A model generated the notes under the pieces. That model had not been told where the DNA came from, did not search any database, and was given only the letters and a program-made list of their open reading frames with translations. This document shows positions 38,084 through 49,943 of a stretch of DNA of 64,000 nucleotides, in pieces; position 1 is the first letter of the stretch, and the number at the start of each line of letters is the position of its first letter. The position numbers and the translations under genes are program-made. Source of the stretch: an uncultured Clostridia bacterium (GTDB lineage Bacteria; Bacillota; Clostridia; TANB77; CAG-508). The stretch spans positions 1 through 64,000 of the forward strand of contig CAPXSA010000026.1 in the NCBI GenBank assembly GCA_948735595.1, given 5' to 3'.

Positions 38084-40423
38084 ATGGACGATTTAGTAGA
38101 AAGTATCTTAGATTATATTAGAGCAGAGTATACAGACTATGCCATTATGATAAATGGTGAATGGGGAAGTGGAAAGACTTATTTCTGGAATCACAAAATC
38201 AAACCAAAAATAGAATCTATGCAAGTAAATGGAAAGAGGTTAACAGCCATTTACATGTCTTTGTATGGAATTTCTAACCTAGAAGAAATTAGTAAAAAGA
38301 TATTTATTGAAACAACGCAATTAATGGATAGAAACTTAAAGAAATATATGGATGCTAGTGGAGTAGCAAATATTCCAGAATATGCAAAAACTGGTCTAGA
38401 TATGGCTAACTTCTTTGGTGTTACTCAAAATGGAAACCAATTAGACTATGGCCAATTTTTCTCAACAGATGACAAAGTATTGTGCTTTGATGACTTAGAG
38501 AGAGCTAATGTAGATGTTATTGATATTTTAGGTTATATCAACAACTTCGTAGAACATGACCATATAAAAACTATCATTATTTGTAACGAAAAAGAATTAT
38601 CTACCAAACTAAAAAATAGTAATTTAGAAATGAAAACTTTTATTGCAACTTATTTATTAGATAAGCAAAATAAATTAACCATGAAAACAGACAAACCAAT
38701 GGTAGAAAGAATTCGTGATACCATTGAATATGTTTTTGATAAAGCAAATGATTATGAAAGAATTAAAGAAAAATTAATAGGGGAAACCTTTGAATATGCT
38801 CCAGAATTCAATTACATTATTAATGGACTTCTAATGCGTTATGAAAATGAAGCAGACTTAATTCGCTTTTTAAGAGAAAATACTAATTTAATTACCTCTA
38901 CTTTTAACAAGAGTGGAACAAGAAATTTACGTATTTTAAAACATGCATTAAACAATTTTAAGAAAATATTTGATATGGTAACAAAAGCATATCCTAATAC
39001 CAACCATCGTATTTTACAAACTATGCTTATCTTTACTATTGCTATTTCATTTGAAATTAAAGCAGGTAAGATTACAAAAGATAAATTTGTAAACATTGAC
39101 AGCAACGAAGAGTATAAGGCAATTTTAGTATCTTCCAGAGTATTTATGGATAATAGACAATTCTATATTAAAGAATTCGATAATAACTATTATTATAACT
39201 TTAAAGCAGAATATCGTTTCTTCAAATTTATTGAAATTTATGTACGTACTCGTATTTTTGATATGAAAGTATTTAAAGACAATATGGAAGTTATCCGTAA
39301 TACAATTGACACTAGCCAACTACCGGGGTATAAGAGGCTTCTTACAGAAGAATATTGGAAAATACCAGATGACCAATTTGAAGGAGTTATTGATGAAACT
39401 TTAGAAGATGTAAAAAATGGTAGAATTGAGTTAATTCAAATTGTGAAATTGTTTGCATACTTTATCTACTTTATCAAGAAGGACTTGATTAAGTATGATA
39501 TTAGAACCATTAAAAGTGTGTTCTTCAATGGAATGAATATTGCATCTTTAACATCAAGTTATTGTGCTAATGTGGATGAAGAACTTTCAACAGTAGCAGT
39601 TGTAGACGAAATTAAGGATGAAATGCAAGAAGTGTTAAAACACTTTAATGAAATCAATGCACAATTAAAAGATAAAATGTATCGTGAACAAGCAGAAGAT
39701 ATCTTCAAATGTATTCCAATGAAAATGGAACAGTTCTATGATAGATTTGATAAAGAATGTATGAATATTCCTATTTTCAAATACTATGATTCTTTCCAAA
39801 TGTTCCAAAGAATTTCCTGTGCAAGCAATGAAGATATGGTAAGTATCAAGGAAAAATTGGCAGATAGAGCAAAGAGATATACGAAAGAAATTGCTCCTGA
39901 AATGAAAAATATTGCAAAATTAAAACGCATTATGGATGACTACATTGACGGAAAATTACCAAGTATTAAAATTGTTCTATTAGAGGACTTCTCTCATGAG
40001 TTAGGTAATATTTTATCACTTTATGAAGAAGGAGAGATAATAGAAAAAGAGCCAGAAGAAAAGCCTATGAGACCAAGACATGAGATGGTAAGCCGAGGAG
40101 AACCAAAACATTTTGAGATAAAAAAAGAAGAATTAACTGAATATGAAGACACTGAGGAAGAGGATGAAATAGAAGAAACAACACTAAGGGAGATAGAACA
40201 GGAAAAACGAAAAATAGAAATCAAACGTCCAATTGATAGAGAAGAAATAACAGAATATGAAGAAGTAGACGAAGAAGTGGAAGATCAAAGAAAAATAGCA
40301 GAAGATTTAGAAGAAACAGAAGAGCCAAAGGAAAGAGAGCAGGTAGACACAAGGCCACAATTTTTAAAGAGCATAGAGAAATATTACAGCAGTAAGAGAT
40401 GGGATGATGACAGTGAAGAGTAA
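38084..40423 (+). CDS. KAP-like P-loop NTPase
   Basis: 779 residues. Walker A is NGEWGSGKTYFW near residue 23; Walker B with two acidic residues is KVLCFDDLERANVDVID, followed by FVEHDHIKTIIICNEKEL. This layout is that of KAP/AAA-like NTPases, but no membrane helices are inserted. The middle is helical. The last 120 residues are very acidic with EE-rich repeats and Lys/Arg patches. The family has members in phage-defence loci and in membrane organisation. Its neighbours, ComF and a flippase, do not settle the role. Confidence 0.7.
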   Translation: MDDLVESILDYIRAEYTDYAIMINGEWGSGKTYFWNHKIKPKIESMQVNGKRLTAIYMSLYGISNLEEISKKIFIETTQLMDRNLKKYMDASGVANIPEYAKTGLDMANFFGVTQNGNQLDYGQFFSTDDKVLCFDDLERANVDVIDILGYINNFVEHDHIKTIIICNEKELSTKLKNSNLEMKTFIATYLLDKQNKLTMKTDKPMVERIRDTIEYVFDKANDYERIKEKLIGETFEYAPEFNYIINGLLMRYENEADLIRFLRENTNLITSTFNKSGTRNLRILKHALNNFKKIFDMVTKAYPNTNHRILQTMLIFTIAISFEIKAGKITKDKFVNIDSNEEYKAILVSSRVFMDNRQFYIKEFDNNYYYNFKAEYRFFKFIEIYVRTRIFDMKVFKDNMEVIRNTIDTSQLPGYKRLLTEEYWKIPDDQFEGVIDETLEDVKNGRIELIQIVKLFAYFIYFIKKDLIKYDIRTIKSVFFNGMNIASLTSSYCANVDEELSTVAVVDEIKDEMQEVLKHFNEINAQLKDKMYREQAEDIFKCIPMKMEQFYDRFDKECMNIPIFKYYDSFQMFQRISCASNEDMVSIKEKLADRAKRYTKEIAPEMKNIAKLKRIMDDYIDGKLPSIKIVLLEDFSHELGNILSLYEEGEIIEKEPEEKPMRPRHEMVSRGEPKHFEIKKEELTEYEDTEEEDEIEETTLREIEQEKRKIEIKRPIDREEITEYEEVDEEVEDQRKIAEDLEETEEPKEREQVDTRPQFLKSIEKYYSSKRWDDDSEE

Positions 40424-41438
40424 ATCAAAGTTAATTAGAAATTTTCTATTTTTTATATTACTCATTGGTATAACACTTTACATTTTATTAAAAGACCAAA
40501 ATATTACCGTGATATTTCAAATTATTCGCTCAGCTAAGGTAGAATATTTATTAATAGGAATTGTTTGTATGATATTATACCTAGCTTGCGAAGCAATTGA
40601 TATAGGGAGAACTTTAAAAGTGTTAAATGAGAAGTCGTCTTTCAAGCAAAATTTTAAATATGCATTAATTGGCTTCTTCTTTAGTTCTATTACACCAGCA
40701 GCAAGTGGAGGACAGCCAATGCAAATTTATTACATGCATAAAGATAATATTGATATCTCAAGTTCTACACTAGCACTTTTACTAAATTTAAGCGGAATGC
40801 AAGTTATTACTCTTAGTTTTGCTTTTATTAGTTTACTATTTAACTATCAATATATGAACAAAGTATTAATTATTTTCTTTATTATCGGTGTATGCTTAAA
40901 TATGAGTGCATTAGCACTTTTGATTATCGGAATTTTCTCCAAGAGAATGTCAGAAGGCCTAGTTCATATTGCGATTAAGATAATGAAGTGCTTTAAAATT
41001 AGAAATATTGACCAGAAAAAAGAAAAGATAGAAGCACAATTAGCGAAATACCAAGAGAGTGCTGTATACATAAAGAAACATAAATCTTTAATGGTAAAAA
41101 TAATTGCCACAACAGCAGTGCAGTTTTTACTGTATTATAGTACTTCTTATTGGACTTATAGGGCATTAGGATTAAGTGAACATGGTATTTTAGAGATTAT
41201 TACAATGCAATCTGTACTATATGCAACAGTATCAGGAATTCCATCACCGGGAGCAGTTGGTGTTAGTGAAGGAGCATTTACAGAGATATTTAGAAATGTA
41301 TATCCACAAGACATGATGACAAGTAGTGTACTTTTAAGTAGAGGTATCAACTTTTATTTGTTTGTTGTCATTAGTGGAATTGTTGTCATTGTTAATCAGT
41401 TGAGATGGAAGAAAATAGACAAAGAGGTTCAAAGCTAG
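40404..41438 (+). CDS. LPG synthase-like flippase domain membrane protein
   Basis: 344 residues with about seven to eight membrane helices. The pattern FFSSITPAASGGQPMQIYYM and SGIPSPGAVGVSEGAFTEIF is typical of the lysylphosphatidylglycerol synthase transmembrane (UPF0104) domain. There is no C-terminal aminoacyl-transferase domain, so it is a flippase-only member. The gene overlaps the preceding one by 20 bases with a weak ribosome site, implying coupling. GTG 40413 is an alternative start. Confidence 0.82.
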   Translation: MMTVKSKSKLIRNFLFFILLIGITLYILLKDQNITVIFQIIRSAKVEYLLIGIVCMILYLACEAIDIGRTLKVLNEKSSFKQNFKYALIGFFFSSITPAASGGQPMQIYYMHKDNIDISSSTLALLLNLSGMQVITLSFAFISLLFNYQYMNKVLIIFFIIGVCLNMSALALLIIGIFSKRMSEGLVHIAIKIMKCFKIRNIDQKKEKIEAQLAKYQESAVYIKKHKSLMVKIIATTAVQFLLYYSTSYWTYRALGLSEHGILEIITMQSVLYATVSGIPSPGAVGVSEGAFTEIFRNVYPQDMMTSSVLLSRGINFYLFVVISGIVVIVNQLRWKKIDKEVQS

Positions 41439-41648
41439 CAAAAAAATGTTAGCTTTGCCTTGCTTTTATGCAAATTTGAACTTATATTCCCAATCTACAT
41501 AAAAAAGTCAATTTTTCTTATTTTTCAATGTATAAAAATTTCCTTTTAAAGCAATAATAAGAATATCAAGAAAATCATGCTTAAAATAGTATGAAAATAT
41601 AAATTGCAAGAGCCTTTGGCGCTCTGAGTTTAAAAGGAGGTTAACATT

Positions 41649-42203
41649 TTGAAAGCGACAGGTGTAGTAAGAAGAATAGATGATTTGGGAAGAGTAGTTA
41701 TTCCAAAAGAAATTAGAAAAACTTTACGTATTAAAGAAGGAGATCCATTAGAAATTTTTACAGATAAAGAAGGAGAAGTTATTTTAAAGAAATATTCTCC
41801 AATAGGAGAATTAACAGAATTTGCAACAGGATATGCAGAGACATTGGCTAAAACAACAGGACATATTGCTTGTATTACAGATAAAGATACTGTTATTGCA
41901 GTATCAGGAGGATCTAAAAAGGAATTTTTAGAGCAAGATTTAAGTGAAGAATTAGAAAGAATTATGGAAGACAAAGAAAAATATACTAGCAAAGAAAATA
42001 ATGATTTAGCAGTTCCAATTACCAAAAATGATAATAAAGAAAGAAGATATCATTCACAAATTGTATATCCAATTATTTCAGATGGTGATGTCATTGGTAG
42101 TGTTATTTTATTATCCAAAGATAGTAGCACAAAGATGTCTGAAATAGAACAAAAAGTAGCGCAATCGGCAGCAAGCTTTTTGGGAAGTCAAATGGAAATC
42201 TAG
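41649..42203 (+). CDS. spoVT: Stage V sporulation regulator SpoVT
   Basis: 184 residues from TTG after AAAAGGAGG. The N-terminal AbrB swapped-hairpin DNA-binding domain is MKATGVVRRIDDLGRVVIPKEIRKTL, followed by a GAF-like domain (residues 55-180) with GHIACITDKDTVIAVSGG. The two-domain layout and length match SpoVT and not AbrB. SpoVT tunes forespore gene expression, so its presence supports a spore-forming ancestry. Confidence 0.9.
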   Translation: MKATGVVRRIDDLGRVVIPKEIRKTLRIKEGDPLEIFTDKEGEVILKKYSPIGELTEFATGYAETLAKTTGHIACITDKDTVIAVSGGSKKEFLEQDLSEELERIMEDKEKYTSKENNDLAVPITKNDNKERRYHSQIVYPIISDGDVIGSVILLSKDSSTKMSEIEQKVAQSAASFLGSQMEI

Positions 42204-42337
42204 TATATTACAACAATATTACGTTCTTGTAATAAAAATGTAACACAAAAAAGCAAAAAAGTACTTGATTATTTTGAAATATTATAGTATAAATAGAGCA
42301 GTAAATGTTTGAATGACTCACAAAGGAGGAAAAACAA

Positions 42338-42592
42338 ATGGAAAATAATGAAAATGGAAATGTTTATGGTGGAGTAAATTTAGCAGAAAATCCTACAGAA
42401 TTTAAACCAGCAGGTGTACCAACTAAAATTAGTACTTGGAGCAAAATTAGAAATTTCTTATTTAAAGAAATAACAGTAACAATGACACCAAAACAAGAAA
42501 AAGTATTACAAGAAGTACATGATTTCTGGCATCAAGACGCAAAAGACTTTTTTTTTCAAGAAATAAAAATAATTGATAATATTACTCTATAG
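42338..42592 (+). CDS. Small hydrophilic protein, unknown
   Basis: 84 residues after AAAGGAGG. The N-terminal 40 residues are Asn/Gly-rich. The rest contains two similar units, WSKIRNFLFKEITV and HDFWHQDAKDFFFQEIKI, suggesting a short internal duplication of an FLF/FFF-x-E-I motif. The second unit sits on a run of nine T's at 42547-42555, where sequence length errors could occur. A TTGATT...TATAAA-type promoter lies upstream and a clear terminator follows. Not recognised. Confidence 0.6.
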   Translation: MENNENGNVYGGVNLAENPTEFKPAGVPTKISTWSKIRNFLFKEITVTMTPKQEKVLQEVHDFWHQDAKDFFFQEIKIIDNITL

Positions 42593-42616
42593 AAAAGAGT
42601 TTTTTAATCATGGAAT

Positions 42617-42650
42617 AAACAGAGATACTTTAAAGGTATCTCTGTTTTTG
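42617..42650 (+). terminator. Intrinsic terminator before gap
   Basis: AAACAGAGATAC pairs with GTATCTCTGTTT and a T-run follows. Confidence 0.8.
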
Positions 42651-42691
42651 TTGTGTAAGAAAAAAGTTAAAATTTAAGCTAGAATACTTGA

Positions 42692-43792
<1,101 letters not shown>

Positions 43793-43806
43793 TCTTAATG
43801 TTTAAT

Positions 43807-43947
43807 GTTTTATATAAACTATAATTCTGTTTGACCTTGTTGTCCGTTGCTTTCAAATGCTGACGCGGATAGAAGAAAGCAACGGAAGGCGCTCGGCTAA
43901 AGACTCGCCTTACGCGGTCTACACTTTCATTATAGTTTATATAAAAC
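43807..43947 (+). repeat. Structured intergenic element, copy B
   Basis: A 19-base perfect outer inverted repeat (43807-43825 with 43929-43947) encloses the core shared with copy A at 21457-21586: TTTGACCTTG, TCCGTTGCTTT, AAAGCAACGGAAGGC and CGCGGTCT. The outer arms have a different sequence from copy A but still pair. Lies between gap and pgk in the direction of transcription. Confidence 0.75.
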
Positions 43948-43974
43948 AAAAATAAAAATTAAAGGAGAAAATTT

Positions 43975-45339
43975 ATGGAAAAAAAGACAGTAAGAGATAT
44001 GAATGTAAAAGGGAAAACTATTCTAGTTCGTTGTGATTTCAATGTGCCAATGAAAGATGGAAAAATCCAAGATGATACAAGAATTAAAGCAGCTATTCCT
44101 ACAATTCAATACCTAATGGACCAAGGTGCAAAAGTAGTTCTTTGTTCACATTTAGGTAAACCAAAGCCAAAAGAAATGACTCAAGAAGAAATGAAAGCAA
44201 AATATTCTTTGAATCCAGTAGCCGAGAGGTTATCAGAAGAGTTGGGAAAAGAAGTGAAATTTGCTGGTGATACAACAGGGGATAGTGCTAAGGGAATGAT
44301 TAGTGAACTAAAAGAGGGAGAAGCAGGCTTAGTAGAAAATACCCGTTTTGACCCTAGAGAAACCAAAAACGAAGATACTTTGTCAGCAGAATTTGCAGAT
44401 TTAGCAGATGGGTATGTAAATGATGCTTTTGGAAGCGCCCACAGAGCACACAGTTCAACAGAAGGTGTTGCACAAAAAATGGAAGAGCAAGGAAAAGAAA
44501 CTGCTTTAGGCTTCTTAATGGAAAAAGAAGTAGAAGAATTAGGGGCAGTATTAGAAAGTCCAGATAAGCCATTTGTAGCTATTTTAGGTGGAGCAAAAGT
44601 TTCTGATAAAATTGGAGTGATTACAAACTTAATTGAAAATGCAGGTGTTGATAAAATTTTAATTGGTGGAAAAATGGCAAATACTTTCTTAAAAGCTAGA
44701 GGATACAACATTGGGGATTCAAGTTACGAAGAAGACAAATTAAAGACAGCTGAAGAGATTATGAAATTGGCAGTGGAAAAAGGAAAAGAGTTAATTCTTC
44801 CAATAGATTTAAAAGTTGCTCAAATTCCACAAGATACAGAACTAACACCAGAAGTTGTAGAAAAAGCGCCAAGTATGGTAGTAAATATAGAAGAAGGAAT
44901 ACCAGAGGGATACCAACCTTTTGATATTGGAGAGCAAACTCTAGATAGTTATGCAAATGCATTAGATGGTGCTAAAAAAGTTGTATGGAATGGTCCTTTA
45001 GGTTATACAGAAGCCCCAAGCTATAGCGTTGGTACAGAAACCGTTGCTAGATACATTGCCAAGAAAACAAAAGCAAAATGTGTCATTGGTGGTGGAGACT
45101 CCGTAGCAGCTGTTAATAAATTCTTAGACGAAGCAAGAGACAACGGAGAAGACATGAGCGAATTTGATGATAGATTTCATCTTTCAACAGGTGGAGGAGC
45201 ATCTTTAGAATTCTTAGAAGGAAAACAATTGCCGGGAATTGCAGTAATTCAAAATAGAGAGCAGAAGAAAAGAAATAACGAAAATTCTCACGAGAATACA
45301 ACACAAAAGAATAACGGAAGAGAAATCAATACTTTATAG
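43975..45339 (+). CDS. pgk: Phosphoglycerate kinase with a C-terminal tail
   Basis: 454 residues. VRCDFNVPMKDGKIQDDTR, LCSHLGKPKP and the ATP site GGGDSVAAVNKF are normal, as is the usual end FHLSTGGGASLEFLEGKQLPGIAV. The protein then continues about 28 residues further (IQNREQKKRNNENSHENT..., Asn/Lys/Glu rich) beyond the point where most Pgk proteins stop. The tail seems unstructured. Makes ATP from 1,3-bisphosphoglycerate. Ribosome site AAAGGAGAAA. Confidence 0.95.
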   Translation: MEKKTVRDMNVKGKTILVRCDFNVPMKDGKIQDDTRIKAAIPTIQYLMDQGAKVVLCSHLGKPKPKEMTQEEMKAKYSLNPVAERLSEELGKEVKFAGDTTGDSAKGMISELKEGEAGLVENTRFDPRETKNEDTLSAEFADLADGYVNDAFGSAHRAHSSTEGVAQKMEEQGKETALGFLMEKEVEELGAVLESPDKPFVAILGGAKVSDKIGVITNLIENAGVDKILIGGKMANTFLKARGYNIGDSSYEEDKLKTAEEIMKLAVEKGKELILPIDLKVAQIPQDTELTPEVVEKAPSMVVNIEEGIPEGYQPFDIGEQTLDSYANALDGAKKVVWNGPLGYTEAPSYSVGTETVARYIAKKTKAKCVIGGGDSVAAVNKFLDEARDNGEDMSEFDDRFHLSTGGGASLEFLEGKQLPGIAVIQNREQKKRNNENSHENTTQKNNGREINTL

Positions 45340-45455
45340 AATGGAAGGCATTAAAGTTAAAGGAATATCTATTGTATCCATACAACAAGAAGAAAGAAAA
45401 AGACTAGAGGAAATGCGGAAGAGAGCAAGAAGATTATGAAAGATAGGAGAAGAGA

Positions 45456-46202
45456 ATGAGAAGAAAAGTAATTGCAGGAAATTGGAAAATGAATATGCTT
45501 CCTAATGAAGCAATTAGTTTTATTGAACAAATTACTCCATTGATAAAAGACACCAAAAATGAAGTAATACTTTGTGTACCATATACCGATTTATTTTATA
45601 GCTTACTAACTGCCCAAAATACTAATATCAAAATAGGAGCCCAAAATATGCATTGGGAAGAAAAAGGTGCTTACACAGGAGAAGTTTCAGGACAAATGCT
45701 AAAATCTGTTGGAGTGGAATATGTTATTATAGGGCACTCTGAAAGAAGACAATATTTTGCCGAAACAGATGAAACAGTCAATAAAAAGGTAAAAACAGCT
45801 TTAGCAAATGAATTAAAGCCAATTATTTGTATCGGTGAGACATTAGAGCAAAGAGAGCAAGGAAAGGCAGAAGAAGTTATTACAAAACAAACTATGCTTG
45901 CACTAGAAGGAATAAGTAAAGAACAAATGAAAAATATAGTTCTTGCTTATGAACCAATTTGGGCAATAGGAACAGGCAAAACTGCAACATCAGAAGATGC
46001 GAATAACAGTATTAAGTGGGTTAGAAATAAAGTAGAAGAACTTTATGGAAAAGAAATTGCAGATGAAGTGATTATTCTTTATGGTGGTAGTGTTAAAGCT
46101 GATAATGCTAAAGAATTATTTTCTACCACAGACATTGATGGGGGCTTAGTAGGAGGAGCAAGTTTAAAGGTAGACGAATTTAGCAAAATAGTGTTGGTTT
46201 AA
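45456..46202 (+). CDS. tpiA: Triosephosphate isomerase
   Basis: 248 residues. RRKVIAGNWKMNM (catalytic Asn and Lys), VIIGHSERR (catalytic His), AYEPIWAIGTGKTA (catalytic Glu) and LYGGSVK / GGLVGGASLK (phosphate site) are present. Interconverts dihydroxyacetone phosphate and glyceraldehyde 3-phosphate. Lies about 115 bases after pgk with ribosome site GGAGAAGAG. Confidence 0.97.
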   Translation: MRRKVIAGNWKMNMLPNEAISFIEQITPLIKDTKNEVILCVPYTDLFYSLLTAQNTNIKIGAQNMHWEEKGAYTGEVSGQMLKSVGVEYVIIGHSERRQYFAETDETVNKKVKTALANELKPIICIGETLEQREQGKAEEVITKQTMLALEGISKEQMKNIVLAYEPIWAIGTGKTATSEDANNSIKWVRNKVEELYGKEIADEVIILYGGSVKADNAKELFSTTDIDGGLVGGASLKVDEFSKIVLV

Positions 46203-46222
46203 GGTACGTCCCTAAACTGACA
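46203..46222 (+). repeat. Half copy of the REP-like element
   Basis: GGTACGTCCCTAAACTGACA matches the right arm of the palindrome at 59566-59638, but the left arm is missing. It directly follows tpiA. Confidence 0.6.
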
Positions 46223-46250
46223 TTAATAAAAAAGGGGGCGAAAATTAAAT

Positions 46251-46925
46251 ATGGATAAGGAGAACAAAAAGATGGAAGAAAATACAGCAAAGAAATTAGA
46301 AGAAAAGAAATATACTTATGCAGACTTACTAGAAATGGATGACGAAAATCGTTATGAAATCATTGACGGAAAGCTATATTTGATGAGTAGTCCAAGAATA
46401 AAACATCAAGTACTTGCAGGAGAAATTTTTGCACAATTAAGAGATTGTTTAAAAGGTAAAAAATGTAGGCCTTTTATAGCACCATTAGATGTAACATTCT
46501 CTAAATATAAACAGGATAACAAAATATATAATGTCGTACAACCAGATATATCAGTAGTTTGTAATGAAGAACAACTAAGAGATCCAAGAAAAATAACTGA
46601 TGCACCAAGTTTTGTTATTGAAATTTTATCGCCTTCTACTAGTAGAAAAGATAGGCTAGAGAAGATGAACTTATATCAAAAATATGGAGTAAAAGAATAT
46701 TGGATTTTAGACCCAGTAGATATGATAGTAACACCATATATTTTAGACGAAAAAGGTTTTTATAAAGTAGAAAAAACATATGATTTAACAAAAGAAGAAG
46801 TGCCTGTTAAAACCTTATCAGGTTGCAAAATCAACATCAGAGAATTTATAAAAGAAAATAGTTTCTGGATGAATGATGAACTTACAGGATTTATTGTATA
46901 TGAAGAAGATGTGAAAAAAGATTAA
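46251..46925 (+). CDS. Uma2-family (DUF820) endonuclease-like protein
   Basis: 224 residues. The Uma2 PD-(D/E)XK-like core shows YELIDGKLY-type YEIIDGKLYLMSS, VQPDISVVCNEEQL, APSFVIEILSPSTSRKDRLEK and KYGVKEYWILDP. Common as multi-copy genes in cyanobacteria and in scattered Firmicutes, often in mobile contexts; its function is unproven. Inserted between tpiA and gpmI, flanked by a half REP copy and a 13-base hairpin. ATG 46272 after AAGGAG is an alternative start. Confidence 0.8.
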   Translation: MDKENKKMEENTAKKLEEKKYTYADLLEMDDENRYEIIDGKLYLMSSPRIKHQVLAGEIFAQLRDCLKGKKCRPFIAPLDVTFSKYKQDNKIYNVVQPDISVVCNEEQLRDPRKITDAPSFVIEILSPSTSRKDRLEKMNLYQKYGVKEYWILDPVDMIVTPYILDEKGFYKVEKTYDLTKEEVPVKTLSGCKINIREFIKENSFWMNDELTGFIVYEEDVKKD

Positions 46926-46949
46926 TTTAAGGTATGACCTTAAATTAAT
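46921..46949 (+). repeat. Perfect 13-base inverted repeat across the Uma2 stop
   Basis: ATTAATTTAAGGT, a three-base loop ATG, then ACCTTAAATTAAT. It overlaps the stop codon of the Uma2 gene and precedes the gpmI ribosome site. There is no T-run, so it may be an mRNA-end or processing hairpin and not a terminator. Confidence 0.65.
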
Positions 46950-46969
46950 GCTGAGAAGGAGTAAAAACA

Positions 46970-48499
46970 ATGAGAAGAAAACCGATGATGCTAATGATTT
47001 TAGATGGATTTGGAATAAATAGCAATGAAAAAGCAAATGCGGTAAAATTAGCCAATACACCTAATATAGATAATCTAATGAAAACATGGCCAACTACTGA
47101 AATTTATACAAGTGGACTAAAAGTAGGACTTCCTGATGGACAAATGGGAAATTCAGAAGTTGGGCACACCAATATTGGTGCAGGAAGAATTGTATATCAA
47201 GATTTAACAAGGATTACAAAATCAATTGAAGATGGTGATTTTTTCAGTATTAAAGAGATCACAGAAGCAATTGAAAATTGTAAAAAACATCATTCAAAAT
47301 TACACATTATGGGCTTATTATCAGATGGAGGAGTACATAGCCATATTCGTCATTTAGTTGCGCTACTAGAGGCTGCTAAAAGAAAAGACTTTGAAGATGT
47401 CTACGTGCATTGTTTCTTAGATGGTAGAGACACTCCACCGGCATCAGGAGAAAGCTATATCGCTCAGCTAGAAGAAAAAATGAAAGAAAAAGAAGTTGGA
47501 AAAATAGCAAGTATTTCGGGTAGATTTTATGCCATGGATAGGGACAAGAGATGGGATAGAGTAGAAAAAGCATACAATGCTTTAGTAAAAGGTGAAGGAG
47601 AAACAGCTACGTCACCAATTACCGCCATCGAAAGTTCTTATCAGCAAGAAGTATTTGATGAGTTTGTTTTGCCAACTGTTATTTGCAATAACAATAATGA
47701 GCCATTAGCTACTATTCAAGATAATGATTCTGTTATTTTCTTTAATTATAGGCCAGATAGGGCAAGGGAGATTACAAGAAGTTTAGTAGATCCAGAATTT
47801 GATGGTTTTGAAACAAAACCTTTGAATTTATATTATGTATGTTTTACCCAATATGATGAGACAATTCCAAATGTTCATATTGCTTTCAAACCAGAAAGTT
47901 TAAAAAATACTTTTGGAGAATATGTTTCAAATCAAGGTTTAACGCAATTAAGAATTGCAGAAACAGAAAAATATGCACATGTTACTTTCTTCTTTAATGG
48001 AGGAGAGGAAAAGCAATATCCAGGAGAAGATAGAATTTTAGTACCTTCTCCAAAAGTACAAACTTATGATATGCAACCAGAAATGAGCGCAGTAGAGGTA
48101 ACTGATAAGGTGGTAGATGCAATTAAAAGTGATAAATATGATTGCATTATTCTAAATTATGCTAACCCAGATATGGTAGGTCATACAGGAAATTTAGAAG
48201 CAGCGATTAAAGCAATTGAAACAATTGATGAATGTGTAGCAAGAGTTGTAACAGCTATTGAAGAGAAAAATGGTATCATTATTATGACAGCTGATCATGG
48301 AAATGCAGAGCAAATGATAGATTACAAAACAGGAGAACCGCATACTGCTCACACCACTAATGTTGTGCCACTTGTTTTAATTGGAGTAGAAGGGGTGCAA
48401 TTAAAGGCAGGCAAGCTTGCAGATTTAGCACCAACTATGCTAGATTTAATGGAAATACCCAAACCTGATGAGATGACAGGTGAAAGTATTATAGAATAA
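46970..48499 (+). CDS. gpmI: 2,3-bisphosphoglycerate-independent phosphoglycerate mutase
   Basis: 509 residues. LMILDGFGIN, DGQMGNSEVGHTNIGAG with the phosphorylated Ser, HCFLDGRDTPP, FNYRPDRARE and the metal-binding MTADHGNAEQM and EPHTAHTTNVVPL motifs are all present. Converts 3-phosphoglycerate to 2-phosphoglycerate using manganese. Ribosome site GAAGGAG; 21 bases before eno. Confidence 0.96.
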   Translation: MRRKPMMLMILDGFGINSNEKANAVKLANTPNIDNLMKTWPTTEIYTSGLKVGLPDGQMGNSEVGHTNIGAGRIVYQDLTRITKSIEDGDFFSIKEITEAIENCKKHHSKLHIMGLLSDGGVHSHIRHLVALLEAAKRKDFEDVYVHCFLDGRDTPPASGESYIAQLEEKMKEKEVGKIASISGRFYAMDRDKRWDRVEKAYNALVKGEGETATSPITAIESSYQQEVFDEFVLPTVICNNNNEPLATIQDNDSVIFFNYRPDRAREITRSLVDPEFDGFETKPLNLYYVCFTQYDETIPNVHIAFKPESLKNTFGEYVSNQGLTQLRIAETEKYAHVTFFFNGGEEKQYPGEDRILVPSPKVQTYDMQPEMSAVEVTDKVVDAIKSDKYDCIILNYANPDMVGHTGNLEAAIKAIETIDECVARVVTAIEEKNGIIIMTADHGNAEQMIDYKTGEPHTAHTTNVVPLVLIGVEGVQLKAGKLADLAPTMLDLMEIPKPDEMTGESIIE

Positions 48500-48502
48500 T
48501 AA

Positions 48503-49822
<1,320 letters not shown>

Positions 49823-49834
49823 GATGAAAAATCG

Positions 49835-49872
49835 AAAAAGACTGTGATAGAAATTCTATTACAGTTTTTTTC
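49835..49872 (+). terminator. Intrinsic terminator after eno
   Basis: ACTGTGATAGAA pairs with TTCTATTACAGT and TTTTTTT follows. Confidence 0.85.
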
Positions 49873-49943
49873 ATCTAGTCAAGAAAAAATTTGAAATATA
49901 GTGGAAAATTATATAAGATTGTGATAAAATAAATATCATAAAT

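Noticed and set aside
44181..44962. Long minus-strand ORFs opposite pgk
   Set aside because: They are antisense shadows of an unmistakable glycolytic gene.
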